Counted from the stretch's first letter, positions 7,890 to 16,773 are shown. The stretch: 64,000 bases of DNA from Oscillatoria princeps RMCB-10 (GCA_019359235.1 JAHHHT010000034.1:1-64000), one strand, 5' to 3'. Translations and numbers: made by a program. Notes: generated by a model from the letters alone, not told the origin.

Positions 7890-8369
7890 ATGAGTGCCAA
7901 TCTTGTAAATGCTGTTAAAAAGAACGACTTGGAACAAGCTAAGAAGTTAATCGCAAGCGGTGAGGATGTCAACCAAACGGACAGGAGTGGAAATAGCCTC
8001 TTGATTGTCAGCGCGGCGGAAGGGCACGCGGAAATGGTAAAGCTGCTGCTTGACTCGGGTGCGGATATTCGCGCCGTGGATGCCGACATGAAAGCCACCG
8101 CACTGCACGCCGCTGCCTATCTGCGCCATCCGCAAGCGATGAAAGTTCTGATAGAATACGGAATTGATATCAACGCCCAAGGGCCTTACAATGGATATAC
8201 CGCCTTACACGATGCCGTGTGGCAAAATAATATTGAAGGAGTCAGGCTTTTGGTCAAAGCCGGTGCCCAGTTGGACATCAAAGGCAAAAACGGGGAAACG
8301 CCGCTAGACTTAGCCAGAAAAAATGGGTTGAAGGAGATTGTTGCCATTTTGTCTGGGGTTGAAAGTTAA
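7890..8369 (+). CDS. Ankyrin-repeat protein
   Basis: 159 residues with a strong ribosome site (GGAGG, about 10 bases before ATG 7890). It consists of four to five ankyrin repeats: LVNAVKKNDLEQAKKLIASG, GNSLLIVSAAEGHAEMVKLL, TALHAAAYLRHPQAMKVLIE, YTALHDAVWQNNIEGVRLLV and GETPLDLARKNGLKEIVAIL. There is no catalytic domain, signal peptide or membrane segment. It is probably a cytoplasmic protein-protein interaction module. A second protein of the same type lies at 27636-28118, next to chlH. Confidence 0.88.
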   Translation: MSANLVNAVKKNDLEQAKKLIASGEDVNQTDRSGNSLLIVSAAEGHAEMVKLLLDSGADIRAVDADMKATALHAAAYLRHPQAMKVLIEYGIDINAQGPYNGYTALHDAVWQNNIEGVRLLVKAGAQLDIKGKNGETPLDLARKNGLKEIVAILSGVES

Positions 8370-8501
8370 GATATAGCAGTATTCACTTAGGTTAGGACAG
8401 TAGGACAGGCGAGACGCCTGTCCTACGCCTTTTATTAGGACAGTAGGACAGGCGAGATTTTTCTGCCCAATGCCCCATGCCCCATGCCCCACACCCAGTT
8501 T

Positions 8502-10751
8502 CTACTCCTCAACTTGATTGAGGCGTCGCAAATTGAGAATATCGCTCATATTTCTAATTTGACAAAAAGTGCGCTCCAGCTGTTGGCGATCTCGGATATC
8601 AATGCACAGGTCAATCAGCGCCGGCATGCCCGGGTAAGTTCGGACTTGGGCGCTGCGAACATTAATATTATCGTCCTTCAAGCGAGACAGGATGTCGTTG
8701 AGCACGCCCACGCGGTCAATCGCTTCAATTTGAACGTCAATTGGGTAAGTCTGCGGGCGTCTGCTATCATCAGTCGGATTCCAGCTCACCGGCACCAAGC
8801 GATCCCCGGGAACATGCTCCAAATTGGCGCACCCCTGCCGGTGAATGGAAATGCCGCGACTCCCGCGAGTGACTGCGCCGATGATCGGTTCGCCGGGGAG
8901 AGGTTTGCAGCAACCGGCAGTGTGATAGAGCATCCCTTCCACACCGGCGATCGGGGCTTTACCCGCAGGCAATTCCCGCACAGTTCGCGCTGCAGGTGCC
9001 TGTGGGGGGGGAGTTTCCGCCGCCGGCAAGGGCGGCTGTTTTTCCTTAATAGTATCGCGCAGCCGGTTCACCACCTGATTGAGAGTCACTTCCCCGTAAC
9101 CCAAAGCAGCCAGCAACTCTTCAACGCTGTGATAATTAGACCGCAAAGCAACAGCCTGCATCGGTTCCGACTTCAGCAGCGCTTCAAACCCATTTTTGCC
9201 CAGTTCCTTTTCCAGCATATCCCGACCGCGAGAGATATTTTCGTCGCGGTGCGATCTCCTGTACCACTGGCGAATGCGGTTGCGAGCGCCGGTTGTCTCG
9301 ACAAAATTCAGCCAGTCCAAACTGGGGTGGCTGTTTTTCTGAGTCAGAATTTCCACCATATCCCCATTTTTCAGGGTCGTGTCCAGCGGCACCATGCGCC
9401 CGTTCAGCTTGGCACCGGCGCAGTGGTTGCCCACCTCTGTGTGAATCCGGTAGGCAAAATCAACAGGAGTCGCTCCCCTCGCCAGAGAGATCACATCTCC
9501 CCCGGGCGTGAACACATAGACATCATCTTCAAATAAATTATCTTTAACGCTTTCCAGATATTCCTGAGCGTCCTTGAGGTCACTTTGCCATTCCAGCAGC
9601 TGGCGCAGCCAAGTGAATTTCTCCTCCTCCCCTTTCATGTGGGTGGATGAGCCGCTTTCCTTGTACTTCCAGTGAGCCGCAATCCCGTACTCAGCGATGT
9701 GATGCATTTCCAGCGTCCGGATCTGCACTTCCACAGGACGCCCGCTGATGCCGACAACAACAGTGTGCAGTGACTGGTAGCGGTTGGGTTTGGGCAAGCC
9801 AATGTAGTCCTTAAACCGGCCCGGAATCGGGCGGAAGGCGTCGTGAACTACGGCCAGAGCCCGGTAGCACTCATCCTTCGTCCGCACAATCATGCGAATA
9901 GCGGCAAGATCGTAGATTTCGTGAAACTCCTTCGCCTGCCGCTGCATTTTTTGGTATATACTCCACAGGTGCTTGGGCCTGCCACTGATGTCCTGGCAGT
10001 GGATGCCCGCTTCCCTCAGCCCCTCGCGGAGCATTTCTGCGACTTTAGCCAGTCGGGCTTCCCTGTCCCCTCGCTTTTCTGCCACCAGCGCCTGAGTTTC
10101 GCGGTAGGCTTCCGGTTCCAGGTACTTGAACGACAAATCTTCCAACTCCCACTTAAAGCGACCGATTCCCAGGCGATTGGCCAGTGGGGCGAAGATGTCG
10201 CGCGTTTCCTGGGCGATCCGCCGCCGCTTTTCATCGGCGAGGGAGTCCAGCGTCCGCATATTGTGCAGCCGGTCTGCCAGCTTGACGACAATCACCCGGA
10301 TATCTTTGGCCATTGCCAGGAACATGCGGCGGAAGTTCTCCGCTTGGCGCTCCGTCTTGCTGGAAAATTTAAACTTAGAAAGCTTCGTGACTCCTTCCAC
10401 CAGCTGCCGCACCTCGGTGCCAAACCGCTGCTCTATTTCTTCGACGGTGACATCTGTGTCTTCCACCACATCGTGCAGGAAGCCGGCGGCGATCATGGCG
10501 CTCCCTCCTCCCAGGTCCCGCAACAAACCGGCAACGGCGATCGGGTGGCAGATGTAAGGCTCTCCCGATTTGCGGCGCTGTCCCTCATGCAGCCGGTACG
10601 CAAACTCAAACGCCCGACAGATCAAGGCCCTGTCTGCCGGCGCTCCTTCTGGCCCTGCCGAGCCGGCGGGCTGTTGCTCAGCGAGCAAATACGCCTGCAG
10701 CCAGTCGGGCAGTTCTACGTCATACAAGGGGATGGCAGCAGCTAGGTTCAT
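8502..10751 (-). CDS. rel: Bifunctional (p)ppGpp synthetase/hydrolase Rel
   Basis: 749 residues, normal length. The HD hydrolase domain (about 50-200) retains HPIAVAGLLRDLGG and the FLHDVVEDT metal motif, so hydrolysis should be active. The synthetase domain (about 240-370) has RFKDYIGLPKPNRYQSLHTV. A TGS domain follows (VYVFTPGGDVISLARGATPV), then a helical region and a C-terminal ACT domain (PIDVQIEAIDRVGVLNDILS). It makes and degrades the stringent-response alarmone in response to starved ribosomes. A Pro/Ala-rich linker before the ACT part (PAAETPPPQAPAAR) is somewhat unusual. It is monocistronic. Confidence 0.97.
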   Translation of the reverse strand: MNLAAAIPLYDVELPDWLQAYLLAEQQPAGSAGPEGAPADRALICRAFEFAYRLHEGQRRKSGEPYICHPIAVAGLLRDLGGGSAMIAAGFLHDVVEDTDVTVEEIEQRFGTEVRQLVEGVTKLSKFKFSSKTERQAENFRRMFLAMAKDIRVIVVKLADRLHNMRTLDSLADEKRRRIAQETRDIFAPLANRLGIGRFKWELEDLSFKYLEPEAYRETQALVAEKRGDREARLAKVAEMLREGLREAGIHCQDISGRPKHLWSIYQKMQRQAKEFHEIYDLAAIRMIVRTKDECYRALAVVHDAFRPIPGRFKDYIGLPKPNRYQSLHTVVVGISGRPVEVQIRTLEMHHIAEYGIAAHWKYKESGSSTHMKGEEEKFTWLRQLLEWQSDLKDAQEYLESVKDNLFEDDVYVFTPGGDVISLARGATPVDFAYRIHTEVGNHCAGAKLNGRMVPLDTTLKNGDMVEILTQKNSHPSLDWLNFVETTGARNRIRQWYRRSHRDENISRGRDMLEKELGKNGFEALLKSEPMQAVALRSNYHSVEELLAALGYGEVTLNQVVNRLRDTIKEKQPPLPAAETPPPQAPAARTVRELPAGKAPIAGVEGMLYHTAGCCKPLPGEPIIGAVTRGSRGISIHRQGCANLEHVPGDRLVPVSWNPTDDSRRPQTYPIDVQIEAIDRVGVLNDILSRLKDDNINVRSAQVRTYPGMPALIDLCIDIRDRQQLERTFCQIRNMSDILNLRRLNQVEE

Positions 10752-11033
10752 ATCTGTCTCTCTTAAAAATTAACTATAGGTGGACAAGTGAGCCGTTGAG
10801 TTAGCCAATTTTAAAGCTTTTTTGTAGCCAGGTATACCGCTCACCGCTCACAAGCGTGTTTTGCAACCTGCCTCGGGTGAGTGCAGACCGGGCTGGAAAT
10901 AGATTGGCCCGGTCAGCTACCGACAATGTTCTCAAACTGTCGGCGGCTGCCGCCAAAATTCACATGTTGCTTTAAGCTTTAGCAAGACTTAGGCGAATGC
11001 CTTTTCTACAATATAGACAAACTTCTTCACAAT

Positions 11034-11405
11034 ATGCTTCCCGGACCCTACCGCCAGCCCTATGAGGAATTCCAGCAGAGCCTGGAACAGCTGCTCTCGA
11101 CTGCCCAACAGCCTTCTCTGGATGGGGCAGCCCTGAAGCTGGCACTCCAGGAGGTGCAACAATTTTTTAACGGGCGAATTTTGGGGCTGCCGGTTGAGGA
11201 GTTAGACCCAGCACTGGCGTCACGGGTGCAGTCAGTGCAGACCGAAATCCACAAGCAACTGCGGCTGCTAATGACAGACGCGATGTTTTTCGCTGCGAGC
11301 AGACAGCCGGCAACGGCGCAGCAGCGACAGTCTCAGGTGAGCGAGCGCATCCAAACCCTGATTGCTTACGCGGGAGCGCTGCTGAATGATGGGCAGGAAG
11401 GGTGA
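11034..11405 (+). CDS. patD: PatD-like small protein
   Basis: 123 residues, all helical by appearance. Features match what I recall of the cyanobacterial PatD family: start MLPGPYRQPYEEF, a central VQSVQTEIHKQLRLL and the following DAMFFAASRQPATAQQR. In Anabaena PatD influences heterocyst frequency through FtsZ. Homologues also occur in non-heterocystous species, so this does not prove heterocysts. It sits between rel and the ABC transporter gene. The assignment is from memory of the family and is moderate. Confidence 0.5.
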   Translation: MLPGPYRQPYEEFQQSLEQLLSTAQQPSLDGAALKLALQEVQQFFNGRILGLPVEELDPALASRVQSVQTEIHKQLRLLMTDAMFFAASRQPATAQQRQSQVSERIQTLIAYAGALLNDGQEG

Positions 11406-11531
11406 ACAGAGAGGGGGAGCGGGGGGCGTTGCACAGCCGGTGGGATGAACCCGGCACCCCAACCCCCTCCCCGTAAACGGGGAGGGGGAATAAGAGGGGG
11501 TTTTCGTACAGTTGACCTATTACCAGGAACT

Positions 11532-13193
11532 ATGGCTGAAGCTTTGCTGTCTGTAGAAAATCTGAGAGTGGCCTATCCTTACCAGCGCGGGGGTGGCGAG
11601 CCGGCATGGGCCATTGACGGCGTGTCTTTTACGCTGCAACCGGGCGAGCGTTTGGGGCTGGTGGGGGAGTCGGGCTGCGGTAAGTCAACCCTGGGGCGAG
11701 CGGCGATGCGCTTGCTGCCGGCTTCTTCGCGGATTGAGGGGCGGGTGAGTTTTGCCGGTCAGTCTGTGTTTGACTTGACACCGGCACAGCTGAGACGCTT
11801 CCGGGGTGAGGCGGTGGCGCTGGTGTTCCAAGATCCGATGACGCGCCTCGACCCCCTGATGACGATTGGGGATCACTGCACGGAAACGCTGTTGAGCCAC
11901 CAGCCCCAGTTGAGCCGGCGTCAGGCGAAGGAGAAAGCGATTGAGACTCTGGCGGCGGTGAAGATCCCGGCGAGCCGGTGGTCGCAGTACCCGCACGAGT
12001 TCAGCGGCGGGATGCGCCAGCGGGTGGCGATTGCCCTGGCGCTGATGCTGGAACCGAAGCTGATTGTGGCGGACGAGCCCACGACTAGCTTGGATGTCAC
12101 GGTGTCAGCTGAGATTATGCAGGAACTGACGCGGCTGTGCCGGGAGCGGGATCTGGCGCTGCTGCTGATTTCCCACGATTTGGCGATGGTGGGGGAGTAT
12201 TGCGACCGGATTGCGGTGATGTACTTTGGCAAGATGGTGGAAACCGGCACCACTGAGTCGGTGTTCAAAAACCCCCAGCACGAATATACGAAGTCGCTGC
12301 TGCAGGCGGCGCTGCACATTCAGGCGGAAGGGAATACTGCCGGTGGCGAAAAATCTCGCCCGCAGGCTGCGGCGTCGGGCCAAACGCCCCTGCTGCGGGT
12401 GCGGGATTTGAAGCAGCACTACACGCTGGAGCCGAATTTTCTGGAGCGGCTGTTTAGCAAGCAAGACCAGACGATTAAGGCTGTCGATGGGGTCAGCTTG
12501 GAGCTGTATGCGGGAGAAATTCTCGGTTTGGTGGGGGAGTCGGGCTGCGGGAAGAGCACTCTGTCCCGGACGATTTTGCAGCTGATCCGTCCCACCGGCG
12601 GGCAGGTGGAGTTTCTGGGGGAGGATTTAACTCAGTTGCCTTTGGGATCTGTGCGCCAGCGCCGGCGGCAAATGCAGATGGTGTTTCAAGACCCCCACGC
12701 CTGTCTGAATCCGATGATGACGGTTGGGCAGAGTATTGCCGATCCGCTGTTTATTCACAAGTTGGCTACCCCGGCTGAGGCTAAGGTGCGGGTGAGGGAA
12801 ATGCTGGAGCGGGTGGGGTTGACACCGGCTGAGTTTTATGATAGGTATCCGTCGGAGCTGTCTGGGGGGCAGCAGCAGCGAGTGGCGATTGCGCGGGCGC
12901 TGATTACTCGTCCGAGGCTGCTGATTTGCGATGAGCCGGTGAGCATGCTGGATGCCAGCGTGCAAACTCAGGTGCTGAAGTTGATGCTGGAGTTGAAGCG
13001 GGAGTTTGATTTGACGTATTTGTTTATCACTCACGACTTGTGGCTGGCGCGATTTTTGTGCGATCGGATCGCGGTGATGAATGCGGGCCAGATTGTGGAA
13101 ATGGGGCCGACGCGAGAGATTTTTGCCAGCCCGCAGCACCCTTACACTCAAAAATTGCTTCAGGCTGCGCCTCTACTGGCTCGCACCGGCTGA
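11532..13193 (+). CDS. Fused oligopeptide/dipeptide-type ABC transporter ATPase
   Basis: 553 residues from ATG 11532, preceded by AGGAAC; an upstream GTG-type start in a repeat-like region is rejected. There are two complete nucleotide-binding domains. The first has GESGCGKSTLGRA, FSGGMRQRVAIAL and LIVADEPTTSLD. The second has GESGCGKSTLSRT, LSGGQQQRVAIAR and LLICDEPVSMLD. The arrangement matches DppD-DppF/GsiA-type ATPases of peptide, nickel or glutathione importers. No permease or binding-protein gene is adjacent, so the partners must be elsewhere. The last 34 bases overlap the 3' end of the convergent HD-domain gene. Confidence 0.92.
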   Translation: MAEALLSVENLRVAYPYQRGGGEPAWAIDGVSFTLQPGERLGLVGESGCGKSTLGRAAMRLLPASSRIEGRVSFAGQSVFDLTPAQLRRFRGEAVALVFQDPMTRLDPLMTIGDHCTETLLSHQPQLSRRQAKEKAIETLAAVKIPASRWSQYPHEFSGGMRQRVAIALALMLEPKLIVADEPTTSLDVTVSAEIMQELTRLCRERDLALLLISHDLAMVGEYCDRIAVMYFGKMVETGTTESVFKNPQHEYTKSLLQAALHIQAEGNTAGGEKSRPQAAASGQTPLLRVRDLKQHYTLEPNFLERLFSKQDQTIKAVDGVSLELYAGEILGLVGESGCGKSTLSRTILQLIRPTGGQVEFLGEDLTQLPLGSVRQRRRQMQMVFQDPHACLNPMMTVGQSIADPLFIHKLATPAEAKVRVREMLERVGLTPAEFYDRYPSELSGGQQQRVAIARALITRPRLLICDEPVSMLDASVQTQVLKLMLELKREFDLTYLFITHDLWLARFLCDRIAVMNAGQIVEMGPTREIFASPQHPYTQKLLQAAPLLARTG

Positions 13194-14038
13194 GGGGGCT
13201 CCCCCCTGTCCAACCTTTCGTGTTCGATGACAAATACATTGGCGTAAAGGTTGGCCAGGATTTGTTTCCCCTCTTGGGTTAGGGATAAGTAGACGAGCGC
13301 ATCTTTGATGTAGGGATAGACGCTGTTCCAGAAATATTTGGGGTAGTTTTCCCGCAAGTCTCCCGGGTTTCGATAGCCGAGTTCCCGGTTGAAGCCGATT
13401 TCTTCAAATTCGTAGTATACGGCACCGATTTTTTTGAAGAATCGGGGATCGCTGAGCTGGCCAATTAGTGTGGCGGCGCGCACTAAGCCTGGATAGTTAA
13501 CTGTATCGCCAAAGTCTGTGCCGGCGGGGATGGGGAAGCGGGTGAGTTCGATGTTGCGCTTAATTTGCTCAACATCAATGAGCTTGTGTCCGCCAAACCG
13601 CTCGTCTACAAAGAGTTTTGCCCGATCTGCGCGGTAAGGGGTGAGGCTGGCGTCTGTGGCTCCTTCGGGGAGGGCTACGGTTTTTCCGTCTCTGCCGGTG
13701 GCGTAGACACCGTTTCTGTCTTGCCGGCACACTCCTTTAACGTAGCCGATGTTGTGGCAGAGCAGGGAGATGATGAAGTGCAGCCAGTCTTCGCAGGAAA
13801 CGCCCCCTTCCCGGATGTGCTTGCCTCTGAGGATTTCTTGCCCCACTAAGGTGACTGAGATCGTGTGCTCGACGTTGTGGTAGAGGGCGTCGCTGTTGGC
13901 GATATTTTCTAGGCCCATGTTGCCGGCCCATCCGATAATATCCTCATAGTCCGGCTTGTAGCCGCCGTAGGTGCGGTGGTAGCCGGCTCTTAGCTGTTTC
14001 ACGAAGGCATCAATCAGTAGTTCCGTAGCATCAAACAT
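13160..14038 (-). CDS. HD-domain metal-dependent phosphohydrolase-like protein
   Basis: 292 residues. Near the N-terminus are YHNVEHTISV and then HFIISLLCHNIGYVKG, an HD-type metal site in which HN replaces the canonical HD. This resembles the cyanobacterial HD metalloprotein family represented by Npun_R2479. The C-terminal third is helical (YPKYFWNSVYPYIKDALVYL). Substrate is unknown; relatives of the HD superfamily act on nucleotides or phosphoesters. The gene converges with and overlaps the ABC ATPase gene by 34 bases. Confidence 0.75.
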   Translation of the reverse strand: MFDATELLIDAFVKQLRAGYHRTYGGYKPDYEDIIGWAGNMGLENIANSDALYHNVEHTISVTLVGQEILRGKHIREGGVSCEDWLHFIISLLCHNIGYVKGVCRQDRNGVYATGRDGKTVALPEGATDASLTPYRADRAKLFVDERFGGHKLIDVEQIKRNIELTRFPIPAGTDFGDTVNYPGLVRAATLIGQLSDPRFFKKIGAVYYEFEEIGFNRELGYRNPGDLRENYPKYFWNSVYPYIKDALVYLSLTQEGKQILANLYANVFVIEHERLDRGEPPQPVRASRGAA

Positions 14039-14283
14039 GTCGAGTTCTCCCGTCAGTCACTGCAGCTCTAGCACTGTGCGGATGTTTTCCTGATGGAACG
14101 CTCGCCGGCGAACCCTGTCCCAACTGGGCCGGCTTCCTGCGCTCATCCCTGGCACCTGACACCCCGCACTGCGCCCTCTCTCACCTCACCCTTGACGTTA
14201 ATATTTCATTGAGGGTTCACCTTCCAATCTAGCCGCATCGGGGCGAATTGTCCAGATGGACGGGCTCTGCCGGTGCGCCGTTT

Positions 14284-14460
14284 GTAGTTGGGCTTTAGCC
14301 CAAAAGTTCGTAGTTGGGCTTTAGCCCAAAAGTTCGCAGTTGGGCTTTAGCCCAAAAGTTCGTAGTTGGGCTTTAGCCCAAAAGTTTGTAGTTGGGCTTT
14401 AGCCCAAAAGTTTGTAGTTGGGCTTTAGCCCAAAAGTTCGCAGCTGGGCTTTAGCCCCAC
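14284..14460 (+). repeat. 26-bp tandem repeat, seven copies
   Basis: Unit GTAGTTGGGCTTTAGCCCAA plus AAGTTC. Seven copies run from 14284; copies 3 and 7 start GCAG and copy 7 is truncated to CCCCACC. Each unit carries the palindrome TTGGGCTTTAGCCCAA, so the RNA would fold into a row of identical hairpins. One isolated relative is at 30833-30856. Confidence 0.92.
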
Positions 14461-14693
14461 CGGTGGGCTGGCGCAAGGGAGGGTGCCGGCTTTCAGCCGG
14501 CTGGGTTTTAAGCGTGTTCACCGGCTCTGTCATACAGATGCCGGCACTGCTCACCAGATTGTCTGGCTGTACTTTAATAGTATAGCGCTTTTCGCACGCT
14601 TGCTGCCAGTACGGCTTGAGCGGTTACTTCCCCGGTTTCTGGCTGTCGCGCCAATCTGACAGTATCGTAACCTTTTTCAGTGAAAAGTACGTT

Positions 14694-14789
14694 TATAGCG
14701 TTTCTCATATTAGTGAGGTACTGAGAAACCCGGTTTCTTAAAGAAACCGGGTTTCTGGGCCATAGTTCATCCAACTGAGAACCGCTATA
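14694..14789. repeat. MITE-like element (TATAGCG family) carrying GAAACCGGGTTTC palindrome
   Basis: Ends are TATAGCGTTTCTCATATTAG and the inverted TGAGAACCGCTATA. The interior is the dispersed palindrome AGAAACCCGGTTTCTT (14724-14756). It is the same element family as 3227-3354 but opposite in orientation. Confidence 0.6.
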
Positions 14790-14895
14790 TCAGGAACCGC
14801 CGCCGTGCGGTAGCGCCAAGCCAAGAAAAGAGAGACTGCCAATAAATTGATATAATATCATCTGGAAATAGGAGAAGTTTCGACTGTAATAGGTT

Positions 14896-15408
14896 ATGAA
14901 GATTCGGGATGCGGTTGAAAGGGATTTGCCCGCGATTGTGGGGATTTACAATGCTTCGATTTCGCAGCGGATGGCGACAGCGGATTTGGAGCCGGTGCCG
15001 GTGGAAAGTCGCCGGATGTGGTTTCGCGCTCACACACCGGCACGCTTCCCGATTTGGGTGGTGGAAGTTGAGGGGGAGATTGCGGGTTGGCTGAGTTTCC
15101 AGCTATTTTACGGGCGACCGGCATACAGCAAAACAGCGGAGGTTAGTGTTTATGTCGCTCCGAAGTATCAGCGTCGCGGTATAGGCCGGCAGCTTTTGTC
15201 GCGAGCGATTTCCCAGAGTCCTGCCTTGGGGTTTAAAACTTTGATAGCTTTTATTTTTGCGCACAATTTGCCGAGTTTGCAGCTGTTTGAGGGGTTGGGG
15301 TTTGAGCGCTGGGGCTATTTGCCGGCGGTGGCGGAACTGGATGGGGTGGAGAGGGATGTGGTGATTGCCGGTCGGCGAATTGAGGGAGGCGATGCGGGGG
15401 AATGTTAG
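14896..15408 (+). CDS. GNAT N-acetyltransferase (phosphinothricin acetyltransferase-like)
   Basis: 170 residues, full GNAT domain. MKIRDAVERDLPAIVGIYNA is the typical opening of the PAT/YwnH group. Acetyl-CoA binding is by VAPKYQRRGIGRQLLSRAI (Q/R-x-x-G-x-G/A). The C-terminal LFEGLGFERWGYLP is also typical. Members acetylate small amines such as methionine sulfone or phosphinothricin; the natural substrate here is not known. It stands at the left edge of the toxin-antitoxin island and is transcribed toward it. Confidence 0.88.
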   Translation: MKIRDAVERDLPAIVGIYNASISQRMATADLEPVPVESRRMWFRAHTPARFPIWVVEVEGEIAGWLSFQLFYGRPAYSKTAEVSVYVAPKYQRRGIGRQLLSRAISQSPALGFKTLIAFIFAHNLPSLQLFEGLGFERWGYLPAVAELDGVERDVVIAGRRIEGGDAGEC

Positions 15409-15425
15409 CATAGAGTGTTAGGGCG

Positions 15426-15454
15426 TTGAAGATTTCAGGCTTTTTGTGTATAGT
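15426..15454 (+). promoter_or_regulatory. Promoter of the PIN toxin-antitoxin pair
   Basis: TTGAAG at 15426-15431, 17-bp spacing, TATAGT at 15449-15454, about 35 bases before the antitoxin ATG at 15489. It fits a sigma-70-type promoter well. Confidence 0.6.
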
Positions 15455-15488
15455 GGAGTCAGGGCGATAAAAGTTAGGGAGAAAGCTG

Positions 15489-15704
15489 ATGTCGGATTAT
15501 AACGAGATAAGGAATCAAGTGCTAAGCCTCACGCCTGAGGAGCAACTGCGTCTGATAGACGAAGTGCTGTCAATGGTTCGCCGCCGAGTTGTGGCTAAGC
15601 CCAAGCGCAGCATTCTGGAGCTGCGAGGGTTGGGTAAGGAAATCTGGGAAGGTATTGATGCTCAAGAATACGTCAATCAGGAGCGCGGACAATGGAATGG
15701 ATAG
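15489..15704 (+). CDS. Small antitoxin (DUF2281-like) of a PIN pair
   Basis: 71 residues with GGGAG about 9 bases before the ATG. The N-terminal motif YNEIRNQVLSLTPEEQLRLI is shared with the orphan antitoxin at 17310 (YDEVLAQVQRLTPAEQIRLL) and is common in cyanobacterial antitoxins of PIN toxins. The C-terminal half (SILELRGLGKEIWEGIDAQE) is the usual toxin-wrapping segment. It overlaps the PIN toxin gene by 13 bases. Confidence 0.82.
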   Translation: MSDYNEIRNQVLSLTPEEQLRLIDEVLSMVRRRVVAKPKRSILELRGLGKEIWEGIDAQEYVNQERGQWNG

Positions 15705-16141
15705 CTCAGCTAGGGGGACAAGTCGTGGGATTGGACAGTGCGCCGCTGATTTACTATATTGAGGAAAACCCGATTTATTTGGAGATGGCTGATGCTTTCT
15801 TTGAGGCGATGGAGCGCGGTGAGTTTAAGGTGGTGACATCTGTGATGACGCTGGTGGAGGTGCTAGTCTATCCCTTGCGGCGGGGAGACACAGCACTGGC
15901 TCAGCAATATCGGGAGATACTCTTTGATAATGAAAGATTGATGACTTTGGATATTTCCCAAGATATTGCTGAAGCGGCGGCGCAACTGAGGGCAGAGCAC
16001 AATTTGAGAGCGCCAGATGCGATTCAAATGGTGGCTGCTATCCGTGGGGGCGCTTCGTTTTTCTTGACAAATGATGCGCGGCTGCCATCTTTGCCGGGGT
16101 TGCGAGTGTTGGTGCTGGAGACGCTGAGAAATTCTGGGTGA
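15692..16141 (+). CDS. PIN-domain toxin
   Basis: 149 residues. Active-site acids are visible in VVGLDSAPLIYYIEE (D), VMTLVEVLVYP (E), LRAPDAIQMVAAI (D) and FFLTNDARLPSL (D). This is a complete PIN ribonuclease fold of the type paired with DUF2281-like antitoxins. Its ATG lies inside the antitoxin gene, so the two are translationally coupled. No disruption is seen. Target RNA is unknown. Confidence 0.88.
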   Translation: MEWIAQLGGQVVGLDSAPLIYYIEENPIYLEMADAFFEAMERGEFKVVTSVMTLVEVLVYPLRRGDTALAQQYREILFDNERLMTLDISQDIAEAAAQLRAEHNLRAPDAIQMVAAIRGGASFFLTNDARLPSLPGLRVLVLETLRNSG

Positions 16142-16160
16142 GCCTCTCAGCCGGTATTAA

Positions 16161-16280
16161 CTAGGCAAACATCAAGCGCCCTTTGGGTTGAGGAATCGGA
16201 CGCCCTAAGTCTCTGGCAGTCTCCATGCACTCTTGCATGACAATTTGCTCGTCTAGGCTTTCATCTGCTAGGAAGTTCAC
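16161..16280 (-). pseudogene. Fusion scar: DUF5615 toxin start joined to another antitoxin's tail
   Basis: GTG at 16280-16278 overlaps the DUF433 stop by four bases (GTGA). The 39-residue frame begins VNFLADESLDEQIV, the usual opening of DUF5615 PIN-like toxins that follow DUF433 antitoxins. It then switches to MQECMETARDLGRPIPQPKG and ends in RLMFA, which reads like a HicB-type C-terminus. I infer a deletion that fused the first codons of one toxin to the end of an unrelated antitoxin. Confidence 0.6.
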
Positions 16281-16477
16281 GATGCTGTCCCCACAATAGG
16301 ATAAATCACATCAGCTCGCAAAGCTTCAGCCGCAAATGCCAGAGCTGCTTGAATTGCCTCGGGGGTGAGGCGCGGATGAGCCGAGAGAATCTGTTCTGGG
16401 GTTTCACCGGCTGCCAGTTTTTCGAGAATTAGCTCGGCGGTGATGCGGGTGCCGGCGATAGTCGGTTTGCCCATCAT
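16277..16477 (-). CDS. DUF433 antitoxin, possibly 5'-frameshifted
   Basis: 66 residues from ATG 16477 (MMGKPTIAGTRITAELILEK, then AAGETPEQILSAHPRLTPE). This is a typical DUF433 winged-helix antitoxin. In the same frame, codons upstream of the ATG read VVSDPKI, the expected family N-terminus. They lack a start codon and are preceded by TAG. A good ribosome site with ATG (CAGGAGG, ATG at 16517) lies one frame off, so a single-base indel may have cut the true N-terminus. Its toxin partner is reduced to the scar downstream. Confidence 0.7.
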   Translation of the reverse strand: MMGKPTIAGTRITAELILEKLAAGETPEQILSAHPRLTPEAIQAALAFAAEALRADVIYPIVGTAS

Positions 16478-16773
16478 TATTTTTGGATCGGATACAACCA
16501 GCTAGTTCCTGCTGCATTGCCTTGCCTCCTGTAGTTTATTCAATTATTGCATGCCGGTGGGGAAAGGGTGTATGATTGGGTTGAGCCGGTGTGCCAAGCT
16601 GCACCCAGGTCAGAAGGCATGAGTAGGAATACTCAGAGAGAGTCAGTTGTGAGAGGGAGGCGAACTGCCGGTGGGGAAGCCTAGGGAACGCGCTTTGCCG
16701 TACCCATGCCGACGCTCTTGATTAAATGACAGTCTCAGCCAATTATGCAATAATGGATTAGAGGAGCAATTGC

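Larger units (their letters stand above)
14039..14895. other. Repeat-filled intergenic region
   Basis: No convincing gene in this 857-base stretch. It holds the 26-bp tandem array (14284-14460), GCCGGC-rich DNA (14470-14550) and a MITE-like element (14694-14789). A short minus-strand reading frame at 14574-14774 passes through the MITE and looks accidental. An extended TGATATAAT -10 box at 14849-14856 probably serves the acetyltransferase gene at 14896. Confidence 0.7.

Noticed and set aside
8484-9536. 350-codon plus-strand frame opposite rel
   Set aside because: Antisense shadow; composition is not protein-like and Rel motifs on the other strand are complete.
14284-14460. CRISPR array
   Set aside because: The 26-bp units are directly adjacent with no unique spacers, and no cas genes are present.
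14574-14774. 66-codon minus-strand frame
   Set aside because: Half of it is translated MITE and palindrome repeat; no ribosome site or family.
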